From contig JBOZIK010000001.1 of assembly GCA_051453625.1 (NCBI GenBank), forward strand, positions 292,590,691-292,654,690: a stretch of 64,000 nt of DNA. Reading direction: 5' to 3'. The notes under the pieces are model-generated. The model saw nothing but the letters and a program-made list of their open reading frames with translations, did not search any database and was not told where the DNA came from. This document shows, piece by piece, positions 12,230-25,138 of the stretch (position 1 is the first letter of the stretch; every line of letters begins with the position of its first letter). This stretch comes from Welwitschia mirabilis (Eukaryota > Gnetophyta > Gnetopsida > Welwitschiales). A program made the translations under genes and the position numbers.

Positions 12230-13330
12230 ATTCTAAAATTTTATAATCAGTCATAATTTGAAATTTATTTTCCAAAAGATAATGTCTCCATACTTTTAAT
12301 GTATGAATTATGGATAGTAATTCCAAATCATTAAATAGGTAGTTAAATTTATATTTTTCAACTTGTGTGATTCATATGTAATCTCTCCACCTTCCTACAC
12401 TAAGATTCACCTATTCCTTTTACACAAGAATCTATAACTACTAAGAATTCTTTATTAATTTTTATAATTCTTAAAACTAGGGCTATTGTTAATAGGAGTT
12501 TGATTAGAAAAAATGATTCTTTGCATCTATTATAAAAATGAAAGGGAATTCTATCTTTAGTTAGATTTGTCATTGAACTCATAATTTTGGAGAATATTCA
12601 GATAAAACACCTATAGAATCTTGCAATGCCAACATTGATGGGATTTCTTGGCTTAGGCCATTTTCTTAGAGCTTGTATTTTATTAGAAGTAATTTTTAGA
12701 ACTTCTTTGGTTATTACATGCCCTAAAGAATTCATATTTTCTAAGTTTAGCCATTAATATGTTTTCTTTAAATAGTTATAGAATTAACTTCAATTGTTTA
12801 ACATGCCTTTCCCTACTTTTATGGTAAATTAAAAGATCATCATTGACGAAATAATAAATTTATCTAATGAGGGATGAAAGATATTATTCATCAGTGTCAT
12901 AAAGGTATAAGAAGCATTTATCAAATGAAAGGGCATAATTATAAATTCAAAATGGTTGTATCTAGTTTGAAAGGTTATTTTTAAAAATTATCTTCTTTAA
13001 TATGAATTTGATGATATCTTGATTTTAAATCTATTTTGATAAAATATCTTCTCCCTGCAGCTGATAAAAAAGATCATCGATTTGTGGTAATAGATATTTG
13101 CTCTTTATTATTACCTTGATTAATTAATCATTATTAATGTAAAGCCTTAGCGATCCATCTTTTTTTTTTACAAATAAAACTAGATCTTGTCAAGATAATA
13201 TGATGGATCTAATTTTATCTTTACTTATCAATTGTTAAATATGCAATTTTAGCTATTTGAGCTTAATGATAAAAAATTTGTATTGTGCTTAGGAGATTAG
13301 GTGGTAAATTAATTTTAGCTTTGAATACTT
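12230..13330 (-). pseudogene. RT and RNase H remnant of the 10-15 kb element
   Basis: At 12,932-12,845 the minus strand reads PFHLINASYTFMTLMN then FHPSLDKFII, followed out of frame by the sequence where the catalytic VFIDD box should be. A single frameshift thus sits at the active site. The 12,582-12,400 stretch keeps LLLTIALVLRIIKINKEF and VVIDSCVKGIGES, the start of RNase H with its catalytic Asp and GIG. At 12,360-12,230 come YLFNDLELLSIIHTLK, VWRHYLLENKF and IMTDYK, the remaining RNase H core. An N-terminal RT part up to 13,330 is inferred from position. Confidence 0.8.
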
Positions 13331-13859
13331 ATCAGAAGTTATATAATTCAATAGATAGTTGTACTTCTTCTTCATTTGTTACTATGACATAGAATAATTA
13401 AGTTACTTTAAAGGATTTTTTTTATTTTTCTATTTGTTATGAATATACTTTTTTCCTTCTCTTTTCTATGTTTAGACTTTGTCTTTTAGATAAAGTGAGG
13501 ATAATTATGATTCCTTTTTTAAGAGATGCTTTAACATCATATTTGTCTAGAAAGAACATTTTCAATATTGCCTCATATTTTCTAATATTAAAGATATTAA
13601 AGTTATTAGTAAAATGTAAATCATTAATCATAAATTTTAACTATGCAAAATGACCTGATTAAGTGATTATTTTTTCTCCCATGATTCTATCCTAGAAGTT
13701 AGTTCCTTAATAATTTTATTCTAGAAGTGATTTGTAATATTGAAAGATATAAAATTATCAATAAACCCATAGTTAATAAGAAATATAATAGGTAGATAGT
13801 GTAAAAATCCTTTAAGTTTAATTATAAAGAATTGATTTCATATATAATCTATTTGGATT

Positions 13860-14640
13860 ATTATGAATAACCTCTTTCTTATTTGTAGTTGTTCTTGTTG
13901 TGTAGTTGACAGAAAAGCATTTACATATTTGTTTTTCTTAGAACTATTTTTTGATTATGTATCCAATCTTTCTATAGTGATGTAAAACTAGTGGTTAACC
14001 TTGACCGAAGTTTTTGGATGTTGATGAAAAGTTTTGATGTCTTGGTTATGAAGTAATATCCATAGTCATTCCTTCATATAGTTTTTAGTCTTCTTGTAAG
14101 AGTATTATAGAGATTTGATCTTTAAAGGATAAATAAAATTTCTTAATCAAGGTGGAAAGGTCCTAATAAATTCACTATTAAGTTCTTCTAAGTCCCATTG
14201 GATTTGGAATTTGAATAAATTCTAGAATTATTGCCAATGTTTGTCTAGGAATTTTTGGCCCAACTCTAGGCCTTTCAACTACATCCTTGTATCCTTAATG
14301 AAGAAGTTAGGGATAAAAGACTTTTTGAATTCTTATGTGAATTCTATTCAATTAACCCATTCATTCCATATTACACTAAGAGGATTCCATCAAGTTATAG
14401 CACATAAGGAACATTGTAGTATAATGAATACATGAGCTATTCTCTATATTTTTCAATCTAAAATGGATTTCAATGTATTTCAACCATTCTAGTGCTTCCT
14501 CACAAAACTGTGGGGTGCTTACATACATGTGAATTTTTACTTTCTTAACACATCCTTGCATGTTTGGGTTTTCTGTGATATTGCTTAGGGATGAGTTATG
14601 AATGAGATATTTATGTGCTCACTTGTGCATCTATTCTCAT
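13860..14640 (-). pseudogene. Gag remnant of the 10-15 kb element
   Basis: The minus strand at 14,561-14,376 reads MQGCVKKVKIHMY, then EEALEWLKYIEIHFRLKNIE, which fits the start of a chromovirus-like gag domain with its W-x-x-x-x-E-x-x-F pattern. Near 13,920-13,880 a CKCFSVNYT segment sits where a CCHC zinc knuckle belongs, with key Cys/His positions lost. The protease region between gag and RT (about 13,850-13,330) could not be read. Confidence 0.65.
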
Positions 14641-15169
14641 ACTTGTAGTTTAGACAATTAGGACTAATTATTTTTGAATATTCTATCTTCTCATTTTATG
14701 CCTAGAGGGACTATTGTACTTGAGATTCAAGCTTTCTGATTAATTACTTCCATGATATTCTATCTAGAACTATAATGATAGAGTTTAGTTTGCTACTTAT
14801 TAATTTTGTAAAGCCTCTACATAATTGATTTGTGAGTGCTACTATGTATATGTCCTAGTTATTATTGCAAATTATTAATGTAACTTTTCATATGATCTTC
14901 TAAGGTTTTCCAATGTGTACAAGGTCAAGTGGTAATCTGGAGCTTAATGTTACTTGTATTCTAGCTTTTATAGATTAAATAATCCATTTTTGATATGGTT
15001 ATTATACAAATTCATTATAAATTAAAACTTAGTTATCTCACTAATATATAAGACATGTTTATTAAGATAATTATTTATAATAATACAATAAAATTAGTTA
15101 AAGATGATTGAGTTTATAATGACTTATCTTAAGTTTTGAAATAATTATTAATGAATTCTAGTAAATAAT

Positions 15170-16490
15170 GTAGGACTATTATGACATAAATGTAGCACTT
15201 TGTTATAAGTAAAATAAATCTATTATGCTCTCATGATTTTTATTAATAAACTATTGTTTACTTTACACTATGTAATCAATACTTTGAAATTTCCTTATGA
15301 GTTCCATGAATTGTTATGCTGTTATAATTGGTATTAATAGACTATCATCAAATTTAGGATGTTTATTTAATAGTGTAATATTTCCTTATGAGTTGAGTAA
15401 ATCATTACATCATTTTAATTACTTTAAATACAATATCATTGTTTTTCTTGTGCCTAGTAAATAATGTAACACCTCCCTATGAGTTGAGTGAAGTGTTATA
15501 TTTCTGCAATTTTTATAGGAATGTTATCATGGATTTTAGAATGCTTGGTTAATAGTGTAATTCTCTCTTATGAGTTTCAAGAAGTGTCACATTATCTCTA
15601 CTAGTATTAGTAGATCATCATGTAATTTGGAGTTCATAGTCAGTAGTGTAATTCTTCTTATGAGTTGAGTAAAGTGTTACACTATCTTAACTACTATTAT
15701 AAGATAATCATACAATTTGGAGCACATATTTAATTATGTGGAATATTCATGTAAGTCAAGTATAGTATCATACTATCTAAATTATTGTTAGTATACTATT
15801 ATGCAATTTGGAGTGCCTAGTTAACAGTGTGATGTTCCCTTATGGATCTAGTGCATTGTTAATTCTTCACAACTATAGATGTTATTATGAAATTATTTTT
15901 AGCCTTCTATGTCAATAATGTGATAATCCCTTATGGACCTGGTGCATTCATGAATATTGATATTAGCATGACATCATTTTTGGACTACCATGTTAGTAGT
16001 GTGTTACCTCGTTATGGATAAAGTCTTTTTTCTTTTGCCTCACAAACTACTTAGATTGTTATTTCTTAATTTTGTAATGAAATTAAGCTACCAAATTAGT
16101 AGTGTAATTCTCCCTTATAAGTCTAATTTCCCTTTACACTTTAAAAACTACTTAGATCACCTCTGGCTAACTCTGTGATCAAATTAGTTTGTTTAGTTAG
16201 CAATGTGATGCATCCTTATAAGTTTGATTTTACTTTGTAATTTAAAGAGTTCTTAGGTATGCATTACCTAACTCTACAAAGAAATCAAGCTATCTAGTCA
16301 ATAGTGTAGTGTTTGTTTATAAGTCTAATTTTCCCTTATGAGATATGCAGTTAGTAGTGTAGTGATCCATTATAAGTTTGATTTCTTTTTTTCTTTAAAA
16401 ACTACCTAGGTGTTAGTTCCCTAACTCTAAAATAAAATCAAGTAATCTAGTTAGTAATGTGACACTCCCTTATGAGATTATCTTGTCTTT
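15170..16490. repeat. Tandem array, about 13 units of 90-100 bp
   Basis: A block with agtagtgtaa, then cttatgagttgagt, then gtgttacactatct and a tail such as caatttggag recurs. The cttatgag-type landmark falls near 15,293, 15,383, 15,477, 15,568, 15,658, 15,752, 15,839, 15,931, 16,011, 16,114, 16,214, 16,317, 16,370 and 16,470. Most spacings are 80-100 bases. Units are divergent and gradually change along the array: early units end in a gag/ttgagt form, later ones in aagtctaattt. It lies just upstream (minus-strand sense) of the gag remnant, so it may be part of that element's LTR or leader. Confidence 0.8.
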
Positions 16491-18255
16491 TTAAATTACA
16501 GTGGATTTTACTTGATTCATTTCTTCACCCCATTTTAATTTATCTCCCTTATTTTTTCTCTCATTACATCATTGGTTCCATCAATTTCTAGTTGACTATC
16601 ACATCACTGATACATTTGACATTGAGCTAGTTATGGATCAGAAGTCCATTTTAACCTATGTTTTTACTTTTCACATTATAGTTAAGAGGTAAATGCTTTT
16701 TACTTTTTGTCTTTGTTTTTGGGAATTATCTTCTATTTATATTACTTGATTTTTAAACTTCTATTTCTTGCTTTCTCTAGGTTATTTGATTTACTTATTT
16801 TCTTTTTCTTCATGATTTAATCTAAGCTTATTTTCTTACTAATCCAAGATATGACTTCAAGTATTTTCCTTGTATTAGATGATTAAATTATAATCTTAGA
16901 ATTTTTAATGAGAAGGAGTATAACTTATTGAGTAAGCTTAAGTTTGGATGGATTCTTAGCTCTAATATTTTAGATTCCATTTTCTCTTTCCATTTTAACC
17001 TACATTCACCTAAGGTCTTTTTTATTTGGGATTCCATTTATGGTTCATATGATAGTGTTAATAATATCTTTTATCATTATTAGTATGATCTAATTTTCAT
17101 AATTTCTTAGGCTATGAAATCTTTTAGTATTTTAAATGGAGTTATTAAGCCTATTCCATTTTTATCATATCCCATATTTTATAAACCTTATTTACTCTAA
17201 TATTATATATATTAAGCTTTTAGTTAAATAAATAATTATCTTTACTTAAGTTCCTTATCAAATAAGATGTTATTTTAAAATTAATATTAGTTTGAAATCT
17301 TTATAATTTAGCATTAACATGATAAAAATTATGTTAATAGGTTTTTATCAGAAAATCTATTTAAAAATTTAAAATTGAATAATCCCATTATGTGAGGAAT
17401 TAACATTACATAATAAAACTAATAAATTAGAAGATTTAAGAGGAAATAATAATATATTTTACATCTTATTTGCTCATTTAAATTTTGAGTACGTGTGATA
17501 GGTGTATTATATTATGAATAAATATTTTCTTCCTTATATTATGTGATTGATAAATTTTATGCATTTTGAAATAANNNNNNNNNNNNNNNNNNNNNNNNNN
17601 NNNNNNNNNNNNNNNNNNNNNNNNNNNNNNNNNNNNNNNNNNNNNNNNNNNNNNNNNNNNNNNNNNNNNNNNNNATTATGAATAAATATTTTCTTCCTTA
17701 TATTATGTGATTGATAGATTTTATGCATTTTGAAATAAATGAGGATTTGAACAAGTACATGCACTCAGAACCAAGAATGATAAATGAGTAAGTTTACTCT
17801 ATCATGACTTTTATGTTCTTGAGATGTGTAAGAGCACTTTGTTCATATCATACTCATTGCTTTATTTATTAAAATTGGAGAATTTGTTTCATTGTACCAT
17901 ATGAAAATTTTGATATTTGTGCATTTACTATTTTGATGCATGTCTTAGATGAATTAAACTTACTTATAATCCTATGAATGACTTAAAAGATCTAATATGA
18001 GAAAAGGATGCATGTAATTAACTTTGCTAATTATAGTAAGAAGATTACTTATTCTAGTTAGGTGCACGAGTCATAAATATGATCTATTTTTGTACTCTAA
18101 TGTTACTTATTACTCATCATACTTATCAATATTAGATCATGTGATCTTGTGATTTAAACTATGTGTCTTTTATTATCTACATATAGATATCTTTTTCTCT
18201 CTTGTGAAAAAAGAAGATATTTTTCTTTTATTTTATACAAGTGTGTTTTTTCTTC
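16491..18255. other. No recognisable gene; unassigned AT-rich DNA
   Basis: No coding motif seen on either strand. A 100-base gap at 17,575-17,674 is flanked by the same 64 bases with one difference (17,511-17,574 and 17,675-17,738), which looks like two unmerged contig ends. The stretch may be LTR or leader of the element to its left. Confidence 0.5.
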
Positions 18256-18367
18256 CCTCTCTTTCTCTCTCTCTACACATACACACACACAAAAACACAC
18301 ACACACACACACGCGCGCACACACACACACGCACACACACACATGCACACGTGTACACACACACACA
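18256..18367. repeat. CT then CA microsatellite next to a gap
   Basis: A short CT run (18,256-18,274) is followed by a CA run with a few CG interruptions, ending at the gap that starts at 18,368. Long His/Thr or Cys/Val open frames across it are artefacts of the repeat. Confidence 0.95.
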
Positions 18368-19090
18368 NNNNNNNNNNNNNNNNNNNNNNNNNNNNNNNNN
18401 NNNNNNNNNNNNNNNNNNNNNNNNNNNNNNNNNNNNNNNNNNNNNNNNNNNNNNNNNNNNNNNNNNNNNNNNNNNNNNNNNNNNNNNNNNNNNNNNNNNN
18501 NNNNNNNNNNNNNNNNNNNNNNNNNNNNNNNNNNNNNNNNNNNNNNNNNNNNNNNNNNNNNNNNNNNNNNNNNNNNNNNNNNNNNNNNNNNNNNNNNNNN
18601 NNNNNNNNNNNNNNNNNNNNNNNNNNNNNNNNNNNNNNNNNNNNNNNNNNNNNNNNNNNNNNNNNNNNNNNNNNNNNNNNNNNNNNNNNNNNNNNNNNNN
18701 NNNNNNNNNNNNNNNNNNNNNNNNNNNNNNNNNNNNNNNNNNNNNNNNNNNNNNNNNNNNNNNNNNNNNNNNNNNNNNNNNNNNNNNNNNNNNNNNNNNN
18801 NNNNNNNNNNNNNNNNNNNNNNNNNNNNNNNNNNNNNNNNNNNNNNNNNNNNNNNNNNNNNNNNNNNNNNNNNNNNNNNNNNNNNNNNNNNNNNNNNNNN
18901 NNNNNNNNNNNNNNNNNNNNNNNNNNNNNNNNNNNNNNNNNNNNNNNNNNNNNNNNNNNNNNNNNNNNNNNNNNNNNNNNNNNNNNNNNNNNNNNNNNNN
19001 NNNNNNNNNNNNNNNNNNNNNNNNNNNNNNNNNNNNNNNNNNNNNNNNNNNNNNNNNNNNNNNNNNNNNNNNNNNNNNNNNNNNNNNNNN
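18368..19090. other. Assembly gap, 723 N
   Basis: A sized gap lying between a CA microsatellite and a CT microsatellite; its content is unknown. Confidence 0.98.
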
Positions 19091-19322
19091 TATCTCTCTC
19101 TCTTTCTCTCTCTTTTTCTTTCATTGCCTTACTTATGGAGCTTGCAGCTTGGAAGCTTAGAGCTAAGGAACTCTTGAGCTTGAACCTTCATCAATCTTCA
19201 ACTATCAAGGTCTTACTAATCTTCTCAAGTAAGCTCTTTACTCATATTATTCATATGATTTATTTTTCTATTGAAACGATGTAATATTTAATTATAAAAT
19301 TATTTATGGATTTTATAAAATT
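19091..19322. other. CT run and a less AT-rich unassigned segment
   Basis: A CT-rich run (19,091-19,120) is followed by about 100 bases around 19,130-19,230 that are less AT-rich than their surroundings (gagcttgcagcttggaagc, then gagcttgaaccttc). It could be LTR leader or a fragment of something else. No reading frame with a recognisable product is present. Confidence 0.4.
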
Positions 19323-20439
19323 ATGTTATAAAATATTATTCCTTTTTATTGGCTCCCACTAAGACATTATAATAAGATATGAGGGGTCTCTTATTCTTGA
19401 TGATGGAGGATTAGTAATGGATAATTATGACCAATGGGTAAGGGATTACTATATATTTAAAAAAAATTAGGTATCCATTTTTATTTTAGTATTATATTTT
19501 TTATCTATTATGCACTATAACTATCTTATTAGGGATTAAGTATAATCCTTAGAAATCTCTTTAGGCTAGTGCTATTCCATGGAAAATCTCAAAACTCATA
19601 GTCAATGGTTATTTTTAAATTGATTTGATTTTTATTTTTATAATGATTTTTCTTTCTACAATTGATTTTTCTTTCTATTATCCATTATTTTAATTATCTA
19701 AGTTATTATTAACTAGTTGTGAAAACTTTTATCATATTTTTGTTATGGTGAAAATTAAATTTTTAGAATAGAGGCATGGAATAAAAACATTATATTTTAT
19801 TAATTAATAGGTATAGATTGGTGAAATGTTTTCTATACGTCTAAGATTGTGTTATGAATGTGAAGATGTGAAAATAGTAAATTTTCTGATGGGTAATTAT
19901 ATTTTAAAAATTATTTTAAACTACATTAGAAAATAAATATAGATAATAGTAAGAAAATAATTTAAGTTTCTATACTTGTTTGTTAACATATCTGTAAAGT
20001 TGAGGTTTCTAAGTTGTAGGAAATTGAATAGGCTTTTCAAAACAAAAATGCAAAGTATTTTGAAACTTATTACTATTTTAGTGTAGTGTATAGGACTATA
20101 ATTTTATAAAATTTAATAGTTTTTAGCCTTAAATGATAATGTTAGAAATAATATTTTTAGAATTCCAAGATANNNNNNNNNNNNNNNNNNNNNNNNNNNN
20201 NNNNNNNNNNNNNNNNNNNNNNNNNNNNNNNNNNNNNNNNNNNNNNNNNNNNNNNNNNNNNNNNNNNNNNNNTTTAGAAAATTTGATAGTTTTTAACCTT
20301 AAATGATAATGTTAGAAATAATATTTTTAGAATTCCAAGATAGTTTAAGCTAGATTTTGAGAATTCTACTATGTGTCTAGTTTCTAAAAAACTATCTTAA
20401 TTTATTTTTTTGATTCATAATCAATTAATTATTAATTTT
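19323..20439 (+). repeat. 5' LTR, left part (before the copia insertion)
   Basis: It matches 30,003 to about 31,243 apart from the SINE found only in the other copy. Shared landmarks include agatatgaggggtctctt (19,375 and 30,051). A 100-base gap at 20,173-20,272 has nearly the same 70 bases on each side. Confidence 0.75.
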
Positions 20440-20739
20440 AATAAAAATATAGCCTAAAAAAATGGTTCTTACAATAGGTAAAGCAAGGAGAGAATATCTC
20501 ATAATTACATTATATCATCTAATCAAGAAGGCTATGCCTTAAATACATGAGATGAGACTAATAATATCATAGATAAGAATTGAGAAATTAGGAGAGAAAA
20601 ATGTGAAAATAATTTAGAGAATGCTATTTTACAAAAAGCTAATTTGGAAGCTTTAATCCTATCAAGTCTAGATTAGACTTTATTACAACCAAATAAGTAT
20701 CAGTGAAAATATAGGACCCAAGGAGCAAAAACTCCGTCA
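20440..20739 (-). repeat. 3' LTR of the copia element
   Basis: It aligns with 26,025-26,288: shared segments include taaaaatatagcc, agataag and agtctagattagacttta. It ends gtca at 20,739. It carries a short insertion relative to the other LTR around 20,490-20,520. Confidence 0.8.
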
Positions 20740-20829
20740 TTTCCTCCCATAACTACAAGGTCATGTATGTTAAGAAAGAAACATTATTCTTCAAAATTTT
20801 CATGTATTAGAAACTTGATGAAGAAATAT

Positions 20830-22150
20830 ACAACCTGATATTCAGATCAAACATGTATCATTTTAACTTGTCGTTTTTGAATAGCATCATAAACATGATG
20901 GTGAATGATTGGAATGTGTTTGGTTCTCCCATTATGTACTCAATTCTTAGTCATGGAAATGGCATTAGTGCTATCACTAAAAATCTTAATAGGATGTTAA
21001 TTTTCTCTCAAAGTTGTTAATAAGTTTGAAAGATAAAAGAGAGTTGTGTAATTCTCTTAAACATTGCAACATACTTAGCTTTAGCAATTAATAGTAAAAC
21101 TGATCTTTGCTTCTTTGAATTTTAAGAGAACAAGTAGTTTCTATAAAAAAATAATATCTATAAGTAGTTTTACCATCATTCTAATTACCTCTCTAGTTAG
21201 CATTAGTGAAATAATATAATTATTGTTCATCAGTTTTTAGCTAAATCAATCCATAAGTAATAGTACCAATTATGTATCAGAGCATTTACTTTGTTACTTT
21301 CCAATGGAATTGTTTAGGTTTTTACATGAAGTGGGATAGATAACTAACTGCAAATAGGATGTTAGGTCTAGTATGTGATAAATACATTAAGATATCCATC
21401 AATAAGTGATAACAAGAGTGTTTAATTAAGGAGGTAAAATCTACTTTATAAAGTTTGGTTCTAAAACTTATTGGGGAAGAACATGGATTACACTTTTGCA
21501 TATTAAATTTTTCTAACATATGTGTTGCATAATTACTCTGGGAGATGGTTATTTGCCTATAATCTTAAGTGATTTCAAAACCAAGAAAAAGGGAAGGTTC
21601 TCTTAGAAGTAACATTTTAAATTCTTTTACATCACTTCCACAAACCATCTTTCAAGAGGTTTTTTATTTGAAAAATAAAATAAGTCATCAATATAAAGAC
21701 TTACTATAAAAAAAATTCCATCATAGAGTTATAATTTATAAATAGTTAGTTGATTAACTAGTGGTTAAAAGCCTTCTTTCTTGAAGAAAGAGTTAATTCA
21801 AATGAACCATGCTCGAGGAGCCTATTTTAAATCATAAAGAGCTTTATGAAGCATATATAATTTTCCTTCTTTACCTTCTTTGGTAAATCCTTTTGGTTTT
21901 TTGATGTATACTTCTCATACAAATTTTCATTTAAGAATGTAGATGCAACATCTATTTGATGCATGACAACTTCATAATAGACAGCAAAAGAAAGAAACAT
22001 TCAAATTGTTTAAATATGTGAAGTAAGAGTAAAGTTTTAAAAAAAATCAATACCTCGTTGTTAAAGATATCATTTGGAAACTAGGTGAGTTTTGAACTTT
22101 GCAATCTTCTCATTTTAATCTCATTTTATCTTGTACATCCAATTCAATCC
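20830..22150 (-). pseudogene. RT and RNase H remnant of the copia element
   Basis: The RT part is at about 22,000-21,540 on the minus strand: STFLNENLYEKY (the FLNG-type box), a QKDLPKK stretch, then CFIKLFMI and RLLEHGSFELTL. A 65-residue open piece at 21,519-21,322 reads LEKFNMQKCNPCSSPIS, then HLLMDILMYLSHTRPNILF and VSYLSHFM, the classic RT-to-RNase H bridge of copia elements. RNase H ends around 20,890-20,830 with IQKRQVKMIHV and a decayed DIFTK box. 22,150-23,490 (between integrase and RT) is too decayed to read. Confidence 0.85.
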
Positions 22151-23305
22151 TATGATACCTTGATCATTAGGTTTTGAAACCAAACTCTAAGTATTGCTTA
22201 AGGTGCTTTCCAAAATAATGAGTAGGAACTGAAACATTCATGGTAGAGACTAGAGGCATGGACAATGACATAAGAAAAAACAAAGGATTAAGAAAGGAAC
22301 TTGCAGGTGGTAGAGATGAGCAATCACGCATATAGGCAATATTTGTAGAGCTAAAATGTATAAGACATGTAGATGCAAAAGAAATTAAGATAATGATGTA
22401 GTCACAAAAAAAAAGGTGGATGATAAGACCACTTTTTAAAAATTGGAGAATTATAATTAGGTTCAAACCTTATAATAGCTAATTTTTATGTTGCAAAACC
22501 ACAATAGTAAATAGATTTGGAAGAATTATGATTTTTGCATAATTGTGAATTAGCAAAATTGAAGGAAGATGCTTGATTATCATTAAGGATTAGATGTTAT
22601 TTAATTTAAGGTGATGAACCTATGATGGTAGAGGATAAGCTACTAGACTTTGGATGCTTACTAAAGATAGCATGTGATAATTACATGGATGAGTTATGTC
22701 TTCTTTTAGAAACAGAGGATTGAAGACAAGTGGATGAGCTCTATTAACTATAATTAAGGAAACTATGTTATTGCATGTTAATAAGCAAATTATTTTACAA
22801 GTAATAGAGAGGCATTGAAATTTCCCCAGTCATCAGAGAAAATTGTAAATAAGTGAATCATGTTTAATTAGGAGGAGAAAAACATAAATCTTTTAAAATA
22901 ATTGCTACTACACTATGTTTGTAAGAGAGCGTTGAGATGGAAACAATGAGATTTTACTAGTATACATTAGCTATGTTGGCTATTAACTTCACAGTAAGAT
23001 CAAGCCAAAGTTGTTGATATTTGTTGTAATGAAAGGTCTAGTTGTTCTAGTAATTTTAGCATTAGAATTACTATGCTGGCTCAAAGAGGAGGCATTGAGA
23101 CCATTAAGATAGTTCTATACTATTGTGAATGATGATTATAGTGTTGAAGATCTTAATGCTATTATAAATTATTATGATGGTGACATGTGAAAATTGTAGA
23201 ATTGTAGCATGAAAGATGTTAATGCTATAGAAAAAATTGATGCTTGCAAAGAAGTGGAGGTGATAGGATGTGTATTAGTATGATTTGAGAAACTATGCCA
23301 TGTTG

Positions 23306-23415
23306 GAAAAGAGTGTGCTTGATTAATGCAAGCCACACTAGATAGAGTTGCTATGTATGAAGTAGGAAAGGATTACACTTAATTGATGCAAGCAGCGCTA
23401 GATAAAACTACTGTG
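23306..23415. repeat. Imperfect 60-bp tandem duplication in the copia element
   Basis: 23,306-23,357 and 23,366-23,415 share ggaaa...ttgattaatgcaagc and ctagata...ctgtgt in decayed form. It lies between the integrase and RT remnants, in the variable linker of the polyprotein. Confidence 0.55.
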
Positions 23416-23499
23416 TTGGCTTAGTGTGCTGAGTTGGAGATATTGCACTACCACAATGTTGGACTGATAATTAATGCCAAAGACTGAATGGCATCAGTA

Positions 23500-24770
23500 A
23501 ATTATTGTATTAATTTTGTGCAAGGCTTAATCTTGATGAAGAAAGCCCTTGGGTTAACATGCATCCTCACTTCACTTCGTGGGATGAAAATTTTCTACAT
23601 CATTATTAATTTCATTCATACTATGATCTCGTTTATAAAATTTCCAATGAATGCATTTTCAAAAAATTTCAAATCTCTAGATATGATTACTTTTTTATTT
23701 TCAACATCATAAACTCTAAATACTTTAATATTATGTTCATAACCAATAAAAATACCACAAGCATCTCAATCATCTAATTTTTGACATGATTGTATAAGAA
23801 TATGAACAATACATGGGGTACCAAAAATATGAAAATATGATATCATAGATTTGCATTCATACTAGATTTCATATGATGACTTTCCATTTATCATCTTTAT
23901 TACAATATGATATTGAATGTATAATATAGTAGAATAAGCTTCAGCCTAAAATTTATTGTCCAAATTTCCTTGCTTCATCATGCATATTGCCATATCCAAA
24001 ACTATTTGATTTCTTTTTTTCTACAATACCATTTTATTATGGAATGTAAGTAGTTTTCATTTGATGTAAGATACCATGTTTCTTGAAAAAGTTTTAAAAT
24101 TCTTATGAATAAAATTCTCTTTCTTAATTTGATCTAATTTTCTGGTTTCATTCATCATCCTACCCAAAGATTGCAAAACATTTCTATTTTACAGGAGTCA
24201 AAGTTTCATCGTTTCTATAGCTTCTAAAAAAAACAATGCTAAGTCAAACACATTTTTGAGTTTCTACTTTAGCTTTGAATTATTGCAAATAGACAAATGA
24301 TTGATATTTTATTTATAAAAACAACTCCATGTCATTCACGAATGATCATGAATGATAAAAAAAACATGATCTACTTTTCCCAATACTTAAGGTTTGCATT
24401 GGTTCATAAAGATTAATATGGACAAGATCTGAATAATGTAATGAAATTTGTTTTCTTTTTAAAAAAGATAATATTTAAGACTTTAAAATTGCACAGAATT
24501 TACAATAACTATGTTTAGAAAATTTTGAGTAATGCAAGTCACATACCATTTTTTTTATTATGCATATCCATCAAAATTTAAAAATCTATGTGTCTAAGAT
24601 GAGCATGCAAAAGAAAACTTTAATCTTTAGTTACTACAAGACATTTAATATCATTTTCAATTTGAATCATAAACATCTTATTTAATGTCAAGCAAAGTGA
24701 TAACTTCTTGTTCATTATCCTTCAAGATTATGCAGTGATTCTTTCCAAATTACACATGATAAACATCATG
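23500..24770 (-). pseudogene. Integrase remnant of the copia element
   Basis: Read on the minus strand, the pre-integrase zinc region appears near 24,610-24,540 (LLHAHLRHIDF, in place of the HxxxH half). The core begins near 24,450 with SLHYSDLVHINLYEPMQTL and continues with KSRSCFFYH and SFVNDMELF. Later blocks (about 24,200-23,850) are readable only as fragments in changing frames. Order and position between protease and RT support the call. Confidence 0.75.
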
Positions 24771-24776
24771 ATATAT

Positions 24777-24968
24777 TTATCCAACACTTAAAAGATTTTC
24801 AGTCAAATCAAATACATAATAGATATCAAAGATCATACATCTATTACCAAATTTGGAAAGGAATGTAAAAGATCCAATAAATTTAATGGTAACTTGTTTT
24901 TCATTATGAAAGAAGACTTTCACATCATAAGGGTAAAGATCTAAGATAAATATTATACTTCTAGACAT
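24777..24968 (-). pseudogene. Protease C-terminal remnant of the copia element
   Basis: The minus strand reads FIGSFTFLSKFGNRCMIFDI then YYVFDLTENLLSVG. The YV-x-DL-x-x-NLLSVG ending is the conserved end of the copia aspartic protease region, just before the integrase zinc region. The catalytic DxG part further upstream (about 25,000) was not found intact. Confidence 0.8.
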
Positions 24969-25138
24969 GTGGTTACTACACCAACTATTAAGATACCAAA
25001 CATCACTAGCTTCATTTTTGAAATCTCATGAAAAGTATGATACTTCCTCTTTAATGAAGAATAATTTAACGTCTTGTTCTTCTTTCATGTAAAATATATT
25101 CTTTTCTTTTTACATTCTTTGATCTTTTTCTTTCTTAA

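Larger units (their letters stand above)
10101..14760 (-). mobile_element. Degraded Ty3/gypsy element (probably chromovirus)
   Basis: On the minus strand the order is gag (14,640-13,860), protease region (unreadable), RT and RNase H (13,330-12,230), integrase (11,830-10,840). The 3' LTR border can be placed near 10,541: read on the minus strand the LTR would begin tgtaatgatcccaaaa, preceded by the purine-rich ttaaaggatgaagtt, a likely polypurine tract. The matching 5' LTR beyond about 14,760 was not recognised. All domains are broken by stops. I infer a chromovirus from gag and from the integrase C-terminus; a chromodomain was not seen. The LTR's outer (left) edge is unknown, so the start given here is nominal. 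Confidence 0.75.

Noticed and set aside
15170-16490. Possible CRISPR array
   Set aside because: Units are contiguous and divergent with no unique spacers, and the context is a plant genome.
18161-19284. Long open frames of several hundred codons across 18,161-19,284
   Set aside because: Most of their length is N; the rest is CA/CT microsatellite translated as His/Thr or Ser/Leu runs.
22167-22466. 99-codon minus-strand open frame
   Set aside because: It falls between integrase and RT of the copia element; treated as decayed polyprotein linker and not a separate gene.
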